This document shows, in pieces, positions 1 to 13,100 of a DNA stretch of 64,000 nucleotides (its first letter is position 1; each line of letters starts with the position of its first letter). The position numbers were made by a program, and so were the translations under genes. Origin of the DNA: Dillenia suffruticosa (Eukaryota > Streptophyta > Magnoliopsida > Dilleniales > Dilleniaceae); NCBI GenBank assembly GCA_033439265.1, contig JAVTVX010000013.1, positions 4,118,501-4,182,500 on the forward strand. Reading direction: 5' to 3'. The notes beneath the pieces were generated by a model. The model ran no database searches and was not told where the DNA came from. It worked only from the letters and a program-made list of their open reading frames with translations.

Positions 1-3000
1 TTTCCCTTACATCACGTGGCCACCGTCCACCAGGTCCTGCAGGCGGTGGAGGTGGTGGGGATGGTACACGCCTTTCGTACCCTTTCCTATCATTAAGGAA
101 GCTATCCCTTCCACGGTCTCTATGTCCCCAATCTGGTGGAACGGGCCTATCAAACTTTGCACGATCCCTGTAATCTTCTTCAGGATAATCAATTCGATCT
201 CTACGCATATGATGATCAGGATACCTGCCTTCATGTCGAGGATATGGTGGACCACCAAAGTCCCTAGGTCCATCTCGAGCCCAACCACGAGGAGGAGATC
301 TATAGCCATTCATGTTCCTGCCAGGGGAACGATCAAATGGAGGACCTCCAAAGCGACGAGGTGGACCATATGGAGGTGGTGGGCCAGGAAAACCCCTTCT
401 CGGAGGACTTGAAACAGGTGCAAAACGATATCTGTGGCAATTATTACAGAACTCCCTCCGAGCAAAGTTTAGATTTCCACAACTATTACACAAAAAGTTC
501 AATCAGACAATATAGAAACATATACCAGATTGCACCCAATGTAAGAATTCATAAAACGTATGACCAAAAATGCAAGATGCGTATCAAAGAAAAATCTCAT
601 TCATGCACGAATGCAAATTCTTGTATAAGCTTTGTCTGATATAGGCTTTGCATAAACCACATGATAGACAGCCGCCAACTGCAGTTTCTAAGCTCCTTCA
701 AGAGGATGTTTACATCCCCTTTAATGCCTTAACAATGTTGCCCACCATATCAATTTTGGAGAAATATCTATTTGTAATCTGGTGACTGTTACCTCATCTG
801 GAACTCATTACAGGATACCATCCATTCACATCTGATTATTAACATTATGCACTTAATATACAACTAAAACTGTCCCCCACCTAGAGAAACATCTCCATCC
901 CTTTCCCACCCCATCATTCAAACATCGAAACAAAATTGAAGTACCAAAGTATATGAATTATTTCCTCTTTCCTTTCTCTGAAAACCCTTTCTCTTCAAAC
1001 TTCCAACTAAACACAATACAAGCTCCACAAAGATTTACAATGCAGATAGTAAAGGAGCAACAGCCTCGTTTCCTTGTAAAACTTATAACTATTCCAGTGG
1101 TGCTTTTGATCAATGACGAAAACTATATCCTTCAACAAATATCAGAAAGGAAAAACACTAACAGAAAAGGACTTTTGTTTCTCAACCAAAAGATTGGCAC
1201 TTTGACAAGCACAGTTTCAAATTGAACATCAAAGATTATAGAAGCAGATAGTATATGCACCAAAATAAGTATTGCAGGATCAGGTAAGCCAGAGAAGGTA
1301 ATAAGAGTTTAGCTCAAATATCATAGAAGCAGACTTACGATGGATCTGGGCATATCCAATCCCCTTCCCTTGGACGAACATTTGGATTGTTTCTATGCAT
1401 GCCATCACCTCTAAAGGGGCCAGAACCAAATCCAGGGCCACCAGGACCTCTACCAAATGGCCTACTGCCACCCCTCCCTCGACCAGAAGGGGGTGAATAG
1501 TCCCGATATCTACCGGACTCCCTTCCATTGCCATATCCACGATTGCGTGGTGGGCCAGTTGAATGCTCAAAATCAGAAGAATGGTGATGATCTGCACTCC
1601 TACGGCGCAAAGGAGAACCGGAACCTGCACGAGTTCTATATCCTGGAAGAAACCAGTGAAGTACAAGGATAAGAAACCATACAACAAGAGAGATACCAAA
1701 GGATATAAGGGATATGCCTCCCACCATCTTCTGATAAAGTAATGATCAAAAAAAAAAAAAAAACAAGATTTCCCAGAATAGTTACCATTATTCAGATCAT
1801 CACCTTGGCATGAGTGAAACAATATTAACAAGATGTTAGCATAGAAGAGAGCAACAAGCTTACATAGCATTGACCTTGGCACTTCTCAAATAACCAGCCT
1901 ATCATACCAGTAGACAACTGGAGGAAGGAGCATGCATTTACCAGTCCAACAGCCCCATTTCATATTTTGAGAGCCAGACCCTTTCTCAAAACCATTTCAT
2001 GCTTAAAAATTAATCTAAACCTAAATGTATGAAAGATCAACCCAAAAGGATGAATCTGGAGCAAATAATTGGCAAGATTGTGCAACAGAGCGAACCTCAT
2101 CAATGTTGCCCCTGCAAATAAAGAATACATTGATGCCTACTAAACTAAGCTCGGCAATGAAATGAATAATCCCAGCAAAAAAATTATTTCAAAAATGTTA
2201 CTTTAAATTTGTCTTCAAGCACAAGCAGCTGAGGCTAAAGCAGCAACCCATACTGAATTTAGAGCCCAAATACAGGACCATTAGTTCAAGAATAACCAAA
2301 GAATAAAAAATTAATCAACAACCAATTTGTCCACTTATTTCAGAAATTGTCAAATCATCTGGTTAAAACATGCTAAGACATGATACCCTGCAACTTTAAA
2401 TCAAACACATTCCTACAAGTCGGACAGCCAAACCCTATTAGCATAGATTCCTCACCAGATGAAACAGATTGCACAATTGTATAGCATACACCAAAATCCC
2501 AGAGAAAAGTAATTCCCCACTTTTGATCATCACTAAAGCAGTATTTAACCAATAAACACCCTTTAAAACGTGGAAGTGCAAAATTAGAACCATATAATCC
2601 TCCAAAAGATTTCACAGCAAAGATATGTCTCAATATCACCACCCCATCAGATAAAAATCACAACAGAAGCAAATAGTATTCTGCAGAAGCAAACAGGTGG
2701 AAAAGTTTCAAACTTCAACGTGCTTATTCATCCACCTCATCATGTTGACTTCGTAGATTCCCACAAATATTACTCACTAGTAGCAAATCATTTGACTTAA
2801 CCTATTTTAGTACTAAAGACAAAAAATTTGTAACCCCAACAAAGTACCAAAACATTGACATACTCCAATGTATCCCTGTATGAATAATTATAACTTGGTC
2901 CACCTCTGACCAAAGACCCCAGTGTAACCCAAAAGCTCCACTTGACTATGTTTGCCAGAATACCATCTTCCTCGACAAATATGCCAGCTTTCGCTTAACA

Positions 3001-6000
3001 ATTTGGAGAAGCATAGTCAGCAACCTGTCCTTATAGTAGGAGCGATGCTTTGTTTCAGCCTTTGTATTACAGCAGGATATTGTGATTCCCCCAAAGGTGA
3101 TAAAACTAATAAAGCAGCTCAGGACTCATAAATTAGGATCTCACTTATTCCAGAAGCTTCAAAAGATAACACATATTTCACCCATCCAAGTTCAAAGATC
3201 GCAAGTGACTCAAAGTCCATACCACAGGAACCATTTCTGCAATTTTCAAGGTAAAGGACATGTTGATGGCACAGCAACAAGATCAAAATCAACTAGGAAA
3301 ATGGATGAAGTGAACCCGAGAAGTCTATGCAGAACGCAATATCATCCACCCCCAGCATCCTTGCTCCATTATTACCCTCCAAGAAATTTACACAAATTAT
3401 GTTCCAAGATCTGAATTCACACATGTGCCTACCACAAGAATCCATGCAGAAGCCAATATTTCCCATCCACAGCACCCTACATTAATACCATCCAAGGAAT
3501 TAACCCAAACCATATTCCAAGACCTGCACTCACACACATGCCTTCCTCAAGACCCAAGTTCTTGCACCAGGCAACTTTAGAAGCTGTAACACACAACAGC
3601 AAAGTTCATTTGCAACTGAGACTAGACTCAAAAAATGATCGCAGATCCACATGTTCAACACACAAAACATGGCATAGGTAATAGGTAATAGAATACCCAT
3701 GCTTAGCATGAAAAGTGTAGCAAAGCCATAAGGTTTTACAAACCCGCATTTTAGCCACAGAACATCAATAATAAACTAGCAAGCACAAGACAAATATATT
3801 AGATATGAAAACAATCGATGTTTAATAAGTAATATCCATTGTTATAACGTCTTAATCCTGTGAAGGGACCAAATTTCCTGCATGATCATAACTGTTATGC
3901 AGCCATGGATAATCCTACTGCTCGAGTTCACACCGAAAAATGTTGACTGAAGCAATGTAGTGTTAAGAAAGACAAGCTTCATATGGTTATGTGGAAAGAA
4001 GGCAATCAGAACATCAGGGTGGTTCAGCAAATTGCAAATAAGGACAAATAATACACTTAAGGAAGGACTCCAGAAACATGAAATATGAACCCACAAAAGA
4101 ATGATCATTTTGTCATAAAAAAAAGGGTATACAGCAAGAGGGATGACCAGGAAAACACAACCACATTTATCCAATCCAAGTCGTCAACTAAAAGTAATAT
4201 ACATGGAGAATACTAAGCATCCTCCTAATATAGGAAAGTCCTGGAAGGTTTGCTGCACCTATCCTATCACTACCAACACAAAAGATAGATGCTGACTGGA
4301 ACAAGATTATACAGTACATGGATGTCACTCCTCTGGCAGGTCAGTACACAGACCTTTAGGCCCCATATAAAGAGTTCATTCCCAGACCCCAGCATGGCTT
4401 GTCAAAATGGCAGTAGAAATATGACCTAAACGTGAACAATGAAGGCGCTTACGAGCTTTGAATGCTTAAAGTTCCGTTCCAGAGCCATATAGAGTACCTT
4501 AAATCCTTTACTATCCCCAAAAAAAAGACATATCCCTGATAAAGGCCACAACATACCTAGTGACATAAAAACAAATTATAAACTTGGTTAGCTACAGTTT
4601 GTCCCACCTTTATTTTCCTATACCGCCATCTTGATTTGAACTAAATTAAAAGAAATTTTTTATGAAATAACAGTAACACCAAAAGTATATAGAATGTGGG
4701 CAACTAAAATATAAATAAACTTATAAAAGAAATGGGTACAGTAAAACTAAGGAAGCTAAGATAGATGCATGGGTTGGCAAGATAAGGACTCAAAGCGAAA
4801 TAGGATCAATAAAGTTAGCATCACACAAGTTGAAAGTAAGACAAGAAAGATTAAAATAAAATATAAATCATCTACGGTGAACTACTATACACAGAAAGTG
4901 GAATAGAAGTGAGCAAGTATAAATTAAGGTTTCTCAAGGACAAAAGAAAAACCTTAATAAAGGATTTCCTAAGGTAGATAAAAATGTAGTCAGAAAACTA
5001 CATGATGCAGAATCATATAGCAATGATATGGCCTTACATAAATCTGAATGGACCGGGAAGCAGAAACTAGTCAAAATATATGAATTAGCAGAATTATGTT
5101 GAGTTGAAAAATGATTTATAACAGATAATTAATACATTAAAGGGGAAAAAACACAACTAACATAGGCATAAAACTTGGATGCCAACCAAGCATACAGCCA
5201 TATACCAGTCAATAGTAGCTCTATTAAAGTTGCACTTCACATATCAAATATTACCATTCTAACATTGCATATCACCCTTGATTGGATTTTCTACATGGTT
5301 ATGATACCAACCCAAAATTATAAACATGCTTAAACAACAGGAATCTAGTCAATTACCTTAGATCTGCACGCTTAACCCATGAGGCAAGCACAGTGAGAAG
5401 ACAGCATCCATTACTAGCATAATTATATTCTTCCTCCGCAATGGTACAATTCTGTGACTAATTTAATTTAAAAATTTTATAGATTCTCGCCATGATTCTA
5501 AAATCCTACCCTTGAATCCCATGTAGTAGAATTTTGTTTTTAACAACCATTCTTAGAAGTCATTTTATGAGGAATAATAATTTAATGCTAAACAACAAGG
5601 GCAAAAAAAAGGAAAAATCAAAACAAACAAAGGAATCACCTTAGCCCTAAAGACTATAAGTTCAAGTAGCAAACAGTGAAAAACTCATCATGATGCGTTA
5701 GTCCATGTTAGTCAGAAAGTGCTGGGAGTTTCAACAGCCTCGGTGACTATGGTGGTAGTCATCTTTGTTGCCAAGTTGAGGTTGATTTAATTCACTACTC
5801 ACGAGGCAATTCTTAATACAGAATCCAATCTCTAGGAAATCAAGCTCCCGTCTGTGCTAACAAAGCTTATTATTACCTACAAGATCATGATATCTTTAGC
5901 AGTGGATCGATCCTCAAACCTAGCCTTAAAGAAAAAAACAAAGTTACACCGAGGATATTATGAATAACAACCCTAATCATACAGCTCTTCGACAAAAAAC

Positions 6001-6390
6001 AAGAATATCAACCCTAATCATACAGATCTCAAGAAAAAATAAATCATCAGCAATTTGTTCGTTTACCCTCACAGAATCTCCGATTGCAATACCAAAAGAG
6101 CAATTCAATCAACTCAAATTTTAGATGCAAAAAGAGGAATTAATAAACAACGTCTAAATTTCAGGAGAGAGAGAGATAGAGAAAGAGATGAGACCGTGCT
6201 CGTCGGAGTAGCGATCGGAACGAGAATATGGAGGAGGATCGGGATGGACTTCACCGGGCTCGTAATCGCTCCCATCGTCAGCGCCGCCGCCGGGTGTGCC
6301 ACCATCGCCGCTGCTCTCCGACGGCCGGACGACGAGGCTGCTTATCAGTGGCTGGTGCGTCGTAGTTTGATCCTTCTCTCTCGAACCCAT
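1..6390 (-). CDS. RanBP2-type zinc-finger, RGG/proline-rich RNA-binding protein (3' end outside window)
   Basis: Exons on the minus strand: 6390-6195, 1642-1339, 482 to beyond base 1. The ATG at 6388-6390 opens MGSREKDQ; frames join cleanly (G|GA, then TC|T). The protein starts acidic and glycine-rich, then runs RS/RGG-rich (GRGRGGSRPFGRG). A RanBP2-type zinc finger follows: W161, C163, C168, N170, C179, C182. Intron 2 falls between the first two cysteines, so the finger exists only after splicing. Downstream it is rich in P, G, R and D (PPRRFGGPP, NGYRSPPRGWARDGPRD) and is still open at the window edge. This finger type commonly binds single-stranded RNA; plant relatives are annotated as TAF15-like or ZRANB2-like, so a nuclear RNA-processing role is inferred. 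No RRM is visible in this part. Intron 1 is 4,552 nt and T-rich in the sense direction, with no exon I could place inside it. Confidence 0.9.
3328..3552. repeat. Diverged tandem duplication, unit about 115 bp, in intron 1 of the zinc-finger gene
   Basis: Two consecutive units share the order TATGCAGAA...CAATAT...CATCCA...CCATCCAAG/CCCTCCAAG...TTCCAAGA...CACACATG. The units are clearly diverged, so the duplication is not recent. No coding potential is seen. Confidence 0.6.
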
Positions 6391-6470
6391 CGTATGATCT
6401 CTCGCTCTCTCTCTCAGAAATTTTTGGGTTGCGAATCTGATCGCCGACGTAAACCCTAGTTTGTGGAGAG

Positions 6471-8460
6471 CGGATAGCTTTGGGAGGTTAAACCCGTAAA
6501 TTCGGCAAGTTTCGATTCTGCCCTCCTACTTTTCTTTGTTAATTTATATTTTTTCAAATTGTACTTATTTTTTTAAAAAAAATAATTGCACAAAATAAGA
6601 AAGTAGATTCAAATATCATTGCCATCGCATCCCTTATATTAGGAGAAATCAGAATCGCCCCACAAAAATAATCTCTTTAAAATTAATTTCATATTTTTAA
6701 AATAACACCGTAACTCTCTATATTTATACAAATTTTTTTAAGACTAACTACAATTATTTGAAAAAAAAAACACAAATTCTTGATATCAAATATCACTGAA
6801 CTTCTATTATTAAAACATAATATATTTTTTTTAATAATAACATATATTTATATGAATCACTTAATTTTCAATTTTGTAATAGCATTCATAAAGATTTTAC
6901 GATATTTAATAATTATATTATTTCAATTTTTTTTTTGGAGCAAAAGGACGGCATGCTTGTGAATGGTTTAAAGGTTCAATCCATTTGTGATTATTATTAT
7001 TATTATTATTTACGTAATTTGATTCTAATAATTCAAAAGGGGAGACATATAAATCCATAATATTCTAGAGCCATCTGATACAAAATTTAAATTGTTAGAG
7101 ATGATATATTAAATAGTAAAAATTGTTATATTAGAACAATATTTAATTTATCGTGAATTAAATAAAAATATAAAAAAATCATTAAAAAGTTAAAATCCAA
7201 TCATATCTCATTATTGACTAAACAAAAAAATACTGTTTTTACTCTCGATTAATATTTTTGTTAAATTTAGTAACTTTAAATATAAAATTGGGACTCCTTC
7301 TCGCTTTACAAAAGATACTCTTCACTATTTAGAGGGGGAAAAATATTTCTGGGTCATAAGAAAGTAATCTTATAATTTACATTTATATAGGGAAAAAAAA
7401 GTATTAGTGTAATTAATGAGATATTCGAAAGTCTAATTGAGTCTTTGAGGAGAGAGAGTGAGAGAGAGTGATGCTCTTCGTCTCACATGAAAGTGACAAG
7501 GACAAAGATCGGTACGGGAGTTTGGTGGCCGGTCACTGACTGTGGACTAATGCAGGGGCAGTACAACATGATCCTCCACGATCAAGACCATTCGTATCTT
7601 CTACAATCGCCACACGTCAACTCAATGAATCAAGATCGAGATTCGAATGACCTCAAATCACCTTTAGTGTCATAGAAATGCTACGACATCAAAATAGTTA
7701 CTCAGACCAAAAATAAAATTTCAAGCAACAAATAATTTGGTAGGAAAGTTTTTGAAGATGATATTAGAAATAGAGCAACAGTTAATGAATTATAAATTAA
7801 ATAAATCAAATTTTATATGATAATTTATTTCGGTATATTTTTAGTATTTTTATTTAATTTAAAAGAAATTTTGATTGATTTAAAATTACTTAAATTTAAA
7901 AATATCTATTTTTTTGGTATTAGCTATTATGTTGGATTTAGTTATTTGTTTTATTTAACATTATTCTTAAATATATACTCAATTAAGTCAAAAAAATTAA
8001 AATTATTTAGTTTCATTTTCGACATTTATTTTAGTTTATTAAAAATAAAACTAATTATTTTTCAATCCGAATTTTTTAAAATATTTTTAACCAGAATACA
8101 TAGTTTTGTATTATAAAATCAACTTTTTTTTTCGTAGGATAAACCCTACGGCTTATTTGCATTTGAAAACTCATGATTGATATAAATTTTTTATTATAAC
8201 ACTTCCTTAAAAGTTTAAAAAGAAAATAATTATTTTCTTTACTTAAATACCTCTCGATAATGTGAGGACTAAAAGAGAAATAATTATTTTTTTTTTACCT
8301 TAAATATTGAAAATTAAAAATGATACCATACTAAACATAATTATGTATTAGTATTAGCATGTTTGAATCAATGGATAATATGCATGATTTAAGATCATAA
8401 AAAATCCATGTAATGAGTGACCATGAGTTGTTGACCTCAACCTCAAAAAAACATTGACCA
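6471..8460. other. AT-rich spacer between divergent genes
   Basis: This spacer separates the 5' ends of the zinc-finger gene (minus) and the sugar-transporter gene (plus). It is strongly AT-rich with homopolymer runs and a short ATT microsatellite near 6990. A less AT-rich patch at about 7440-7680 has no protein or RNA gene I recognise. The last few hundred bases before 8,600 are the transporter promoter region. Confidence 0.6.
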
Positions 8461-8464
8461 GTTG

Positions 8465-8626
8465 CACGTGAATGCTGACGCACAGAATCCAACCCAATCA
8501 CACACAGACACTGGGATCGTGTCTTCCTCGGGAAAATTTTTGTCCTAAATACGAATAAAGAAAAAAGATTTCCGCGAAAGCAACAACCACCGGCGCATTT
8601 TAGTACCAACCGCCTTTGTATAAATA
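8465..8626 (+). promoter_or_regulatory. Core promoter of the sugar-transporter gene: G-box, CCAAT box, TATA box
   Basis: A palindromic CACGTG G-box lies at 8465-8470, a CCAAT at 8494-8498 and a TATAAATA at 8619-8626. A pyrimidine/purine-rich leader follows. Spacing is right for transcription starting about 8650. The G-box suggests bHLH/bZIP (light, ABA or sugar) input, which is inference only. Confidence 0.65.
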
Positions 8627-8644
8627 GTGGGGTTGGGAGAGAGG

Positions 8645-8819
8645 TGGGGAGAGAGAGACTCTGCGTATCTGTGTGCGCGCGTGTTCAGGAGTGAGAGTGA
8701 AGCCCAAGCTGTAGTTGTCCGTTTGCTGCTTTATGTTACTCTTCTTCGAGTTTCTTCCAAGTCTGTGATGCATAAAACGGTGCCGTACTGATTCCGATCG
8801 CGCTCAATTCAATTCAAAG
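8645..8819 (+). other. Untranslated first exon of the sugar-transporter gene with two abutting uORFs
   Basis: The leader ends at a good donor (CAAAG|GTAAAC, 8819/8820). It contains two short upstream reading frames that share a TGATG junction. The first, 8733-8768, encodes MLLFFEFLPSL; the second, 8768-8791, encodes MHKTVPY. The main ATG (10166) lies past intron 1, and the acceptor of that intron is not certain (candidates near 10097, 10122 and 10164). Confidence 0.5.
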
Positions 8820-10165
8820 GTAAACAATTTCGAATTTTTCTTGGTTCTTGTTTCCTGGGATTTTGTTTTCTGGCAATTCTGCGAATTGGTAACATTGCAA
8901 TCCAATTTTGGTTTTTGTGTAGAAGATATTGATTTTGAGTTGATGTCTTAAGTGGCTTGAAAACCTTTTTCATTGTTGGAAATGATTCACTTTGTGCATT
9001 TTTTTGCCGTGTGCAAAATTAAACTGATCGATCCAGTTTCTGATTCTGATGATTGGAGTCGATTGATTAGATGGCGTGATTATGGAGCAATCAGACAAAC
9101 ACAATAATGTATCAAAGGTTGCATGTTCGTTTAGGGGGTTCAGAGATGGACTATCCTAATGATATTAGCACATGCAGTTCTGTTGAGATGGGGGGGGGGG
9201 GGGAAGAGAATGCCGAAATGATAAAAGGACATGCAGTTCCATTTAGCTTCGAGTGAGAGATAGAGAATGAGAGACCTGCATGTTTTTTTTTGATTCAAGA
9301 TATTGAGAACCATGATGCTATTATGCCATGCAGTTCTATTTGGTTTCAATCTGTAGGGAGGGAGGGAGGGAGGGAGGTTATATAAGCAATTCAGTACAAA
9401 ACGTGGAGAAGAATTAGCTAACACTTGTAGACATGGTAATTATTGGAAGATTATGTATGTCAGAGGAGCAGAAGTTAGAATGGTTGGTGGCTAGTTTAGA
9501 GGTTGATGCTCCGAGGACATCTGAAAGGAAGAGAATTGGGTGAGGGAGAGAAAACAGGAAAGAGAGTGGGTTGGAGAGAGCGCGGGAAAGGGAGAGAATC
9601 AAATGAGCCTGCAAAAGTACTTTGGGTGTAGCTAGCTTTGTGATCATTACCTGATCAAGTGATGGCAGGTTTTACTGTGTTACAAGATGGGGTGAATGGA
9701 GTACAAAAGGTTTTGGAACGTATCCTTAGCAAGGCCTTTAGTCAATCTAACCTAATCTCTCTATACAGTCTAAGTCCATTAATATGGCATTGCGCAACTG
9801 ATCTAGTAGTTAATTATTATGTAAGAACTCAAATCTTAACATGCATATGCATTTACTATTTGAATGTTTTCTCCAGGTCTTTGCAATAAGGTTGGCTGAA
9901 AAAAGTATAATTAGAGTCTTACAATAAGGACAGTTACTTAAAAAAAATTCAAAAAATTCGTGATGATGTTTGTGATTTTTATTATTCTGGTTGTAGTTCT
10001 ATCTTACTTCCCAATTTGAAGATGGACTGGGAAAAGCATCATTTCTCTATCACAATAGTTGAAATAGTAATTATATGGCATGGTGATTACTTGCAGTTTA
10101 TTCTGTAGGGTTGATCTTCAGACTCCCAAAATTTCTTAATTTGGAGACATCTATTGCTGTTTAGC

Positions 10166-13100
10166 ATGTGGGCCGGTACTCAACATGAAGCTTCCTCCTT
10201 AATGTACAAACGCACAGCTCCAAGAGATTATGCTGACTCAGGTGACAGAGAAGAAATTTCAGGTATATTTAGTATTCTATAGATATCAAAACCATAGTCC
10301 GGGTCCACCAGATGCTATAGTTGTGTGTACTGGAATGATTACAGAGCAAAGAGATTCACTAAATTCCAGTTTGTTATAACTTGAGAGAAAAATATTTCTG
10401 GGATGCATGGCTGCAAAAAAAGGAGGTAGAAGAATGATACTGTGAAAACCCAAAATGTTTGGCATCGCTTGATTTCCCCCTTCATGACTTGGCCTCTACC
10501 ATGCATGAGTTATTAAATATCTGAACCACTGCCTGTTGGTGGGGACAACAGAAAGAAAGTTAAATAAAGTAATTCAGAAATCCACGAAGATGGACATATT
10601 AATCTAGTTTGAATTGCCTTACGCACTGATATTGTTTGATGAGAAGTTCCTTTTTACAATTTGAATGTTCCCGCAATTTTTGGCCTAAATCGTTGTTTCT
10701 TTCCCCGATTTATTAGAAGACGGGATGAGGCAAGAAGCTACAAACCCCTCATGGAAGCTTTCTCTACCTCACGTGCTTGTGGCCTCCATAGTTCCAATCT
10801 TGTTTGGCTACCATCTTGGGTTTGTCAAAATATTCCATCCCAATAATTGTTATTCAATTTGTTCTTTATCTTGCCTAGGTGCATTTTGAGTAGCTTAACT
10901 CTTATGTCCCTGGCAGGGTAGTAAATGAACCACTTGAAAGCATTGCTTTGGATCTTGGATTCACTGGCAATACTATGGCAGAAGGTTACATGCTGGCACT
11001 CCTTTTGCTTCCATTTGAATTGTTTGTTTTGCTGGAAGCATTCTCCTCTTATCATTATAATGTTTTTTCTATCCTGTAATGATTGAAGGTCTGGTGGTGA
11101 GTACATGTCTTGCTGGTGCTTTTGGCGGTTGTTTACTTAGTGGTTGGGTTGCAGATGAAGTTGGCCGCCGCCGGGCATTTCAGTTATGTGCTTTGCCCAT
11201 GATTATTGGTGCTGCCACCAGGTAAAATTGCATTTACTGAATGCATGTATTGAAGGGGAATTTATATGATAATATGCCGCTTTAAATGATTTTCATATCT
11301 TACATCATGTGTACAGATGAGATAGCAGTTCCTTTTCTGGATCTCTTTTGTTGGTCAGATAAATTGTAAATTTGCTTTTCTAATCTGCAAATTTCCATTT
11401 TAGTTCTCACTCCATTCAATACTGAGACGGTTATGGTATTAATTTTAACGAACTAATCTCCTCTGAATAGCCCTTATCTGGCAGTGAAGTGGTTTGTAGA
11501 TGGTAGTTCATTGATGTGTGTTTAAACTATGGCCTGTGCTATAGTCCTCTACTCAATGCACCTAAATTACTATAATTGACACCATTTTTGTTTCTGATGT
11601 AAATTTGACCTAGTACCCTCTTTCAATTTGTCAATCTTCACGACATATGGCTGCAATCTTCTGTATAACCAAGTGTTCACATGCAATGCCTTTTCCTTAT
11701 TTCTAATAGAATGCAATGTAAGAGTTACTAAGTTGACAATTATTAACAAAATGGAAAGGATATCGATATTGTTCTTAAGAAGAGAGCCCCAACCTTGGGA
11801 TTTAGTATTTATACGATAAATTTATTAAAAGTCCTATCATATATTTCCTATTTCTTCTTTTAACTTGATGTTCTGAAAATAGAACGGCTACTAACCAGGC
11901 TGCATCAATTGATGTTACGTGACAGAAGAGCATGTTGTTCCAAACTGGCCTTCAACAAGCTTTTTTCTTCTTCTTCTTCTTCTTTTTAATTTTTAATTTT
12001 TAATTTTTAAAGTTATTATAGCCATCTTCCCTTCCATGATATTGGTTAATGAAACAAGAGTTGTTTAAGGAAACTTCGTTCTAATGTCAAGTTTTACTTG
12101 TTGAGCAAGGACAATTTACCTCTTTCTGCAAGCATTCTAAAGGGGTTTCTATTATCTGAGCTCGTCTGACAGCAGTTTGCATTTTCAGTGCAATGACCCG
12201 AACTCTCTTTGGAATGCTTTTGGGGAGGTTTTTGGTTGGGACGGGGTTGGGGCTTGGCCCTCCTGTAGCATCTCTTTATGTAGCGGAGGTTTGGGACAAT
12301 TATTCTCTTCAACTATGTCGATCCTATATACTATTTTGGTGAGAGAGAAAATATCTGATTTTACTTAATTCACATAATGCAGGTTTCACCTGCCTCTGTG
12401 AGAGGTACCTATGGAAGCTTTATTCAGATAGCCACATGTCTTGGACTTTTGTCCTCTCTTCTTATTGGAATCCCGGTCAAGGAGATCATTGGCTGGTATG
12501 ACAATATAGTTCCTGCTGTGAAATTTGTAGTGTTGTCTCACATACTAATATATTGGCCAAACATATGTGCTTTAGGTGGCGTGTCTGCTTCTGGGTGTCC
12601 ATCATTCCAGCTGCAATACTTGCTGTTGCAATGATGTTTTGTGCAGAGAGCCCACATTGGCTATACAAGGTAGGCTCATATTTGGATCGCACAATCATGA
12701 GAATTAGATGTGTTGCTAACCCTAAGTCAGTATTTAGCAAGAATTCCAACTTTATGATGTTAACAAATGCCTCTGCTGTGAATTTTGTGGGAGAGAATGC
12801 TCATACTTCCCTGTTGTCATGAGCTAGAAAGGAAGAAGTGCTGAAGCTGAAGTTGAATTTGAGAAACTTTTAGGTGGTCTGCATGTCAGAACTGCAATGG
12901 CGGAATTGTCAAAGGCAGACAGGGGAGAGGAAACAGATACTGTCAAATTCTCAGATTTGTTCTATGGTCACCATTTCAAAGGTGGGTATGATACTTTTGA
13001 CATGTATGAATATGCATTGGGAAGCATTCTCCCCTTTGTCAATGAATATGCATTCGGAAGTGTTCTCCCATTTGTCATTCCTTTTTCATAAATGTTGTTT

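Noticed and set aside
1280-1882. A 200-residue minus-strand frame overlapping exon 2 of the zinc-finger gene
   Set aside because: It is an out-of-phase reading; the in-phase frame gives the conserved RGG and zinc-finger protein with exact splice sites.
7487-7675. Open frame of 62 codons in the spacer upstream of the sugar transporter
   Set aside because: No family resemblance and no splice or promoter context; composition only.
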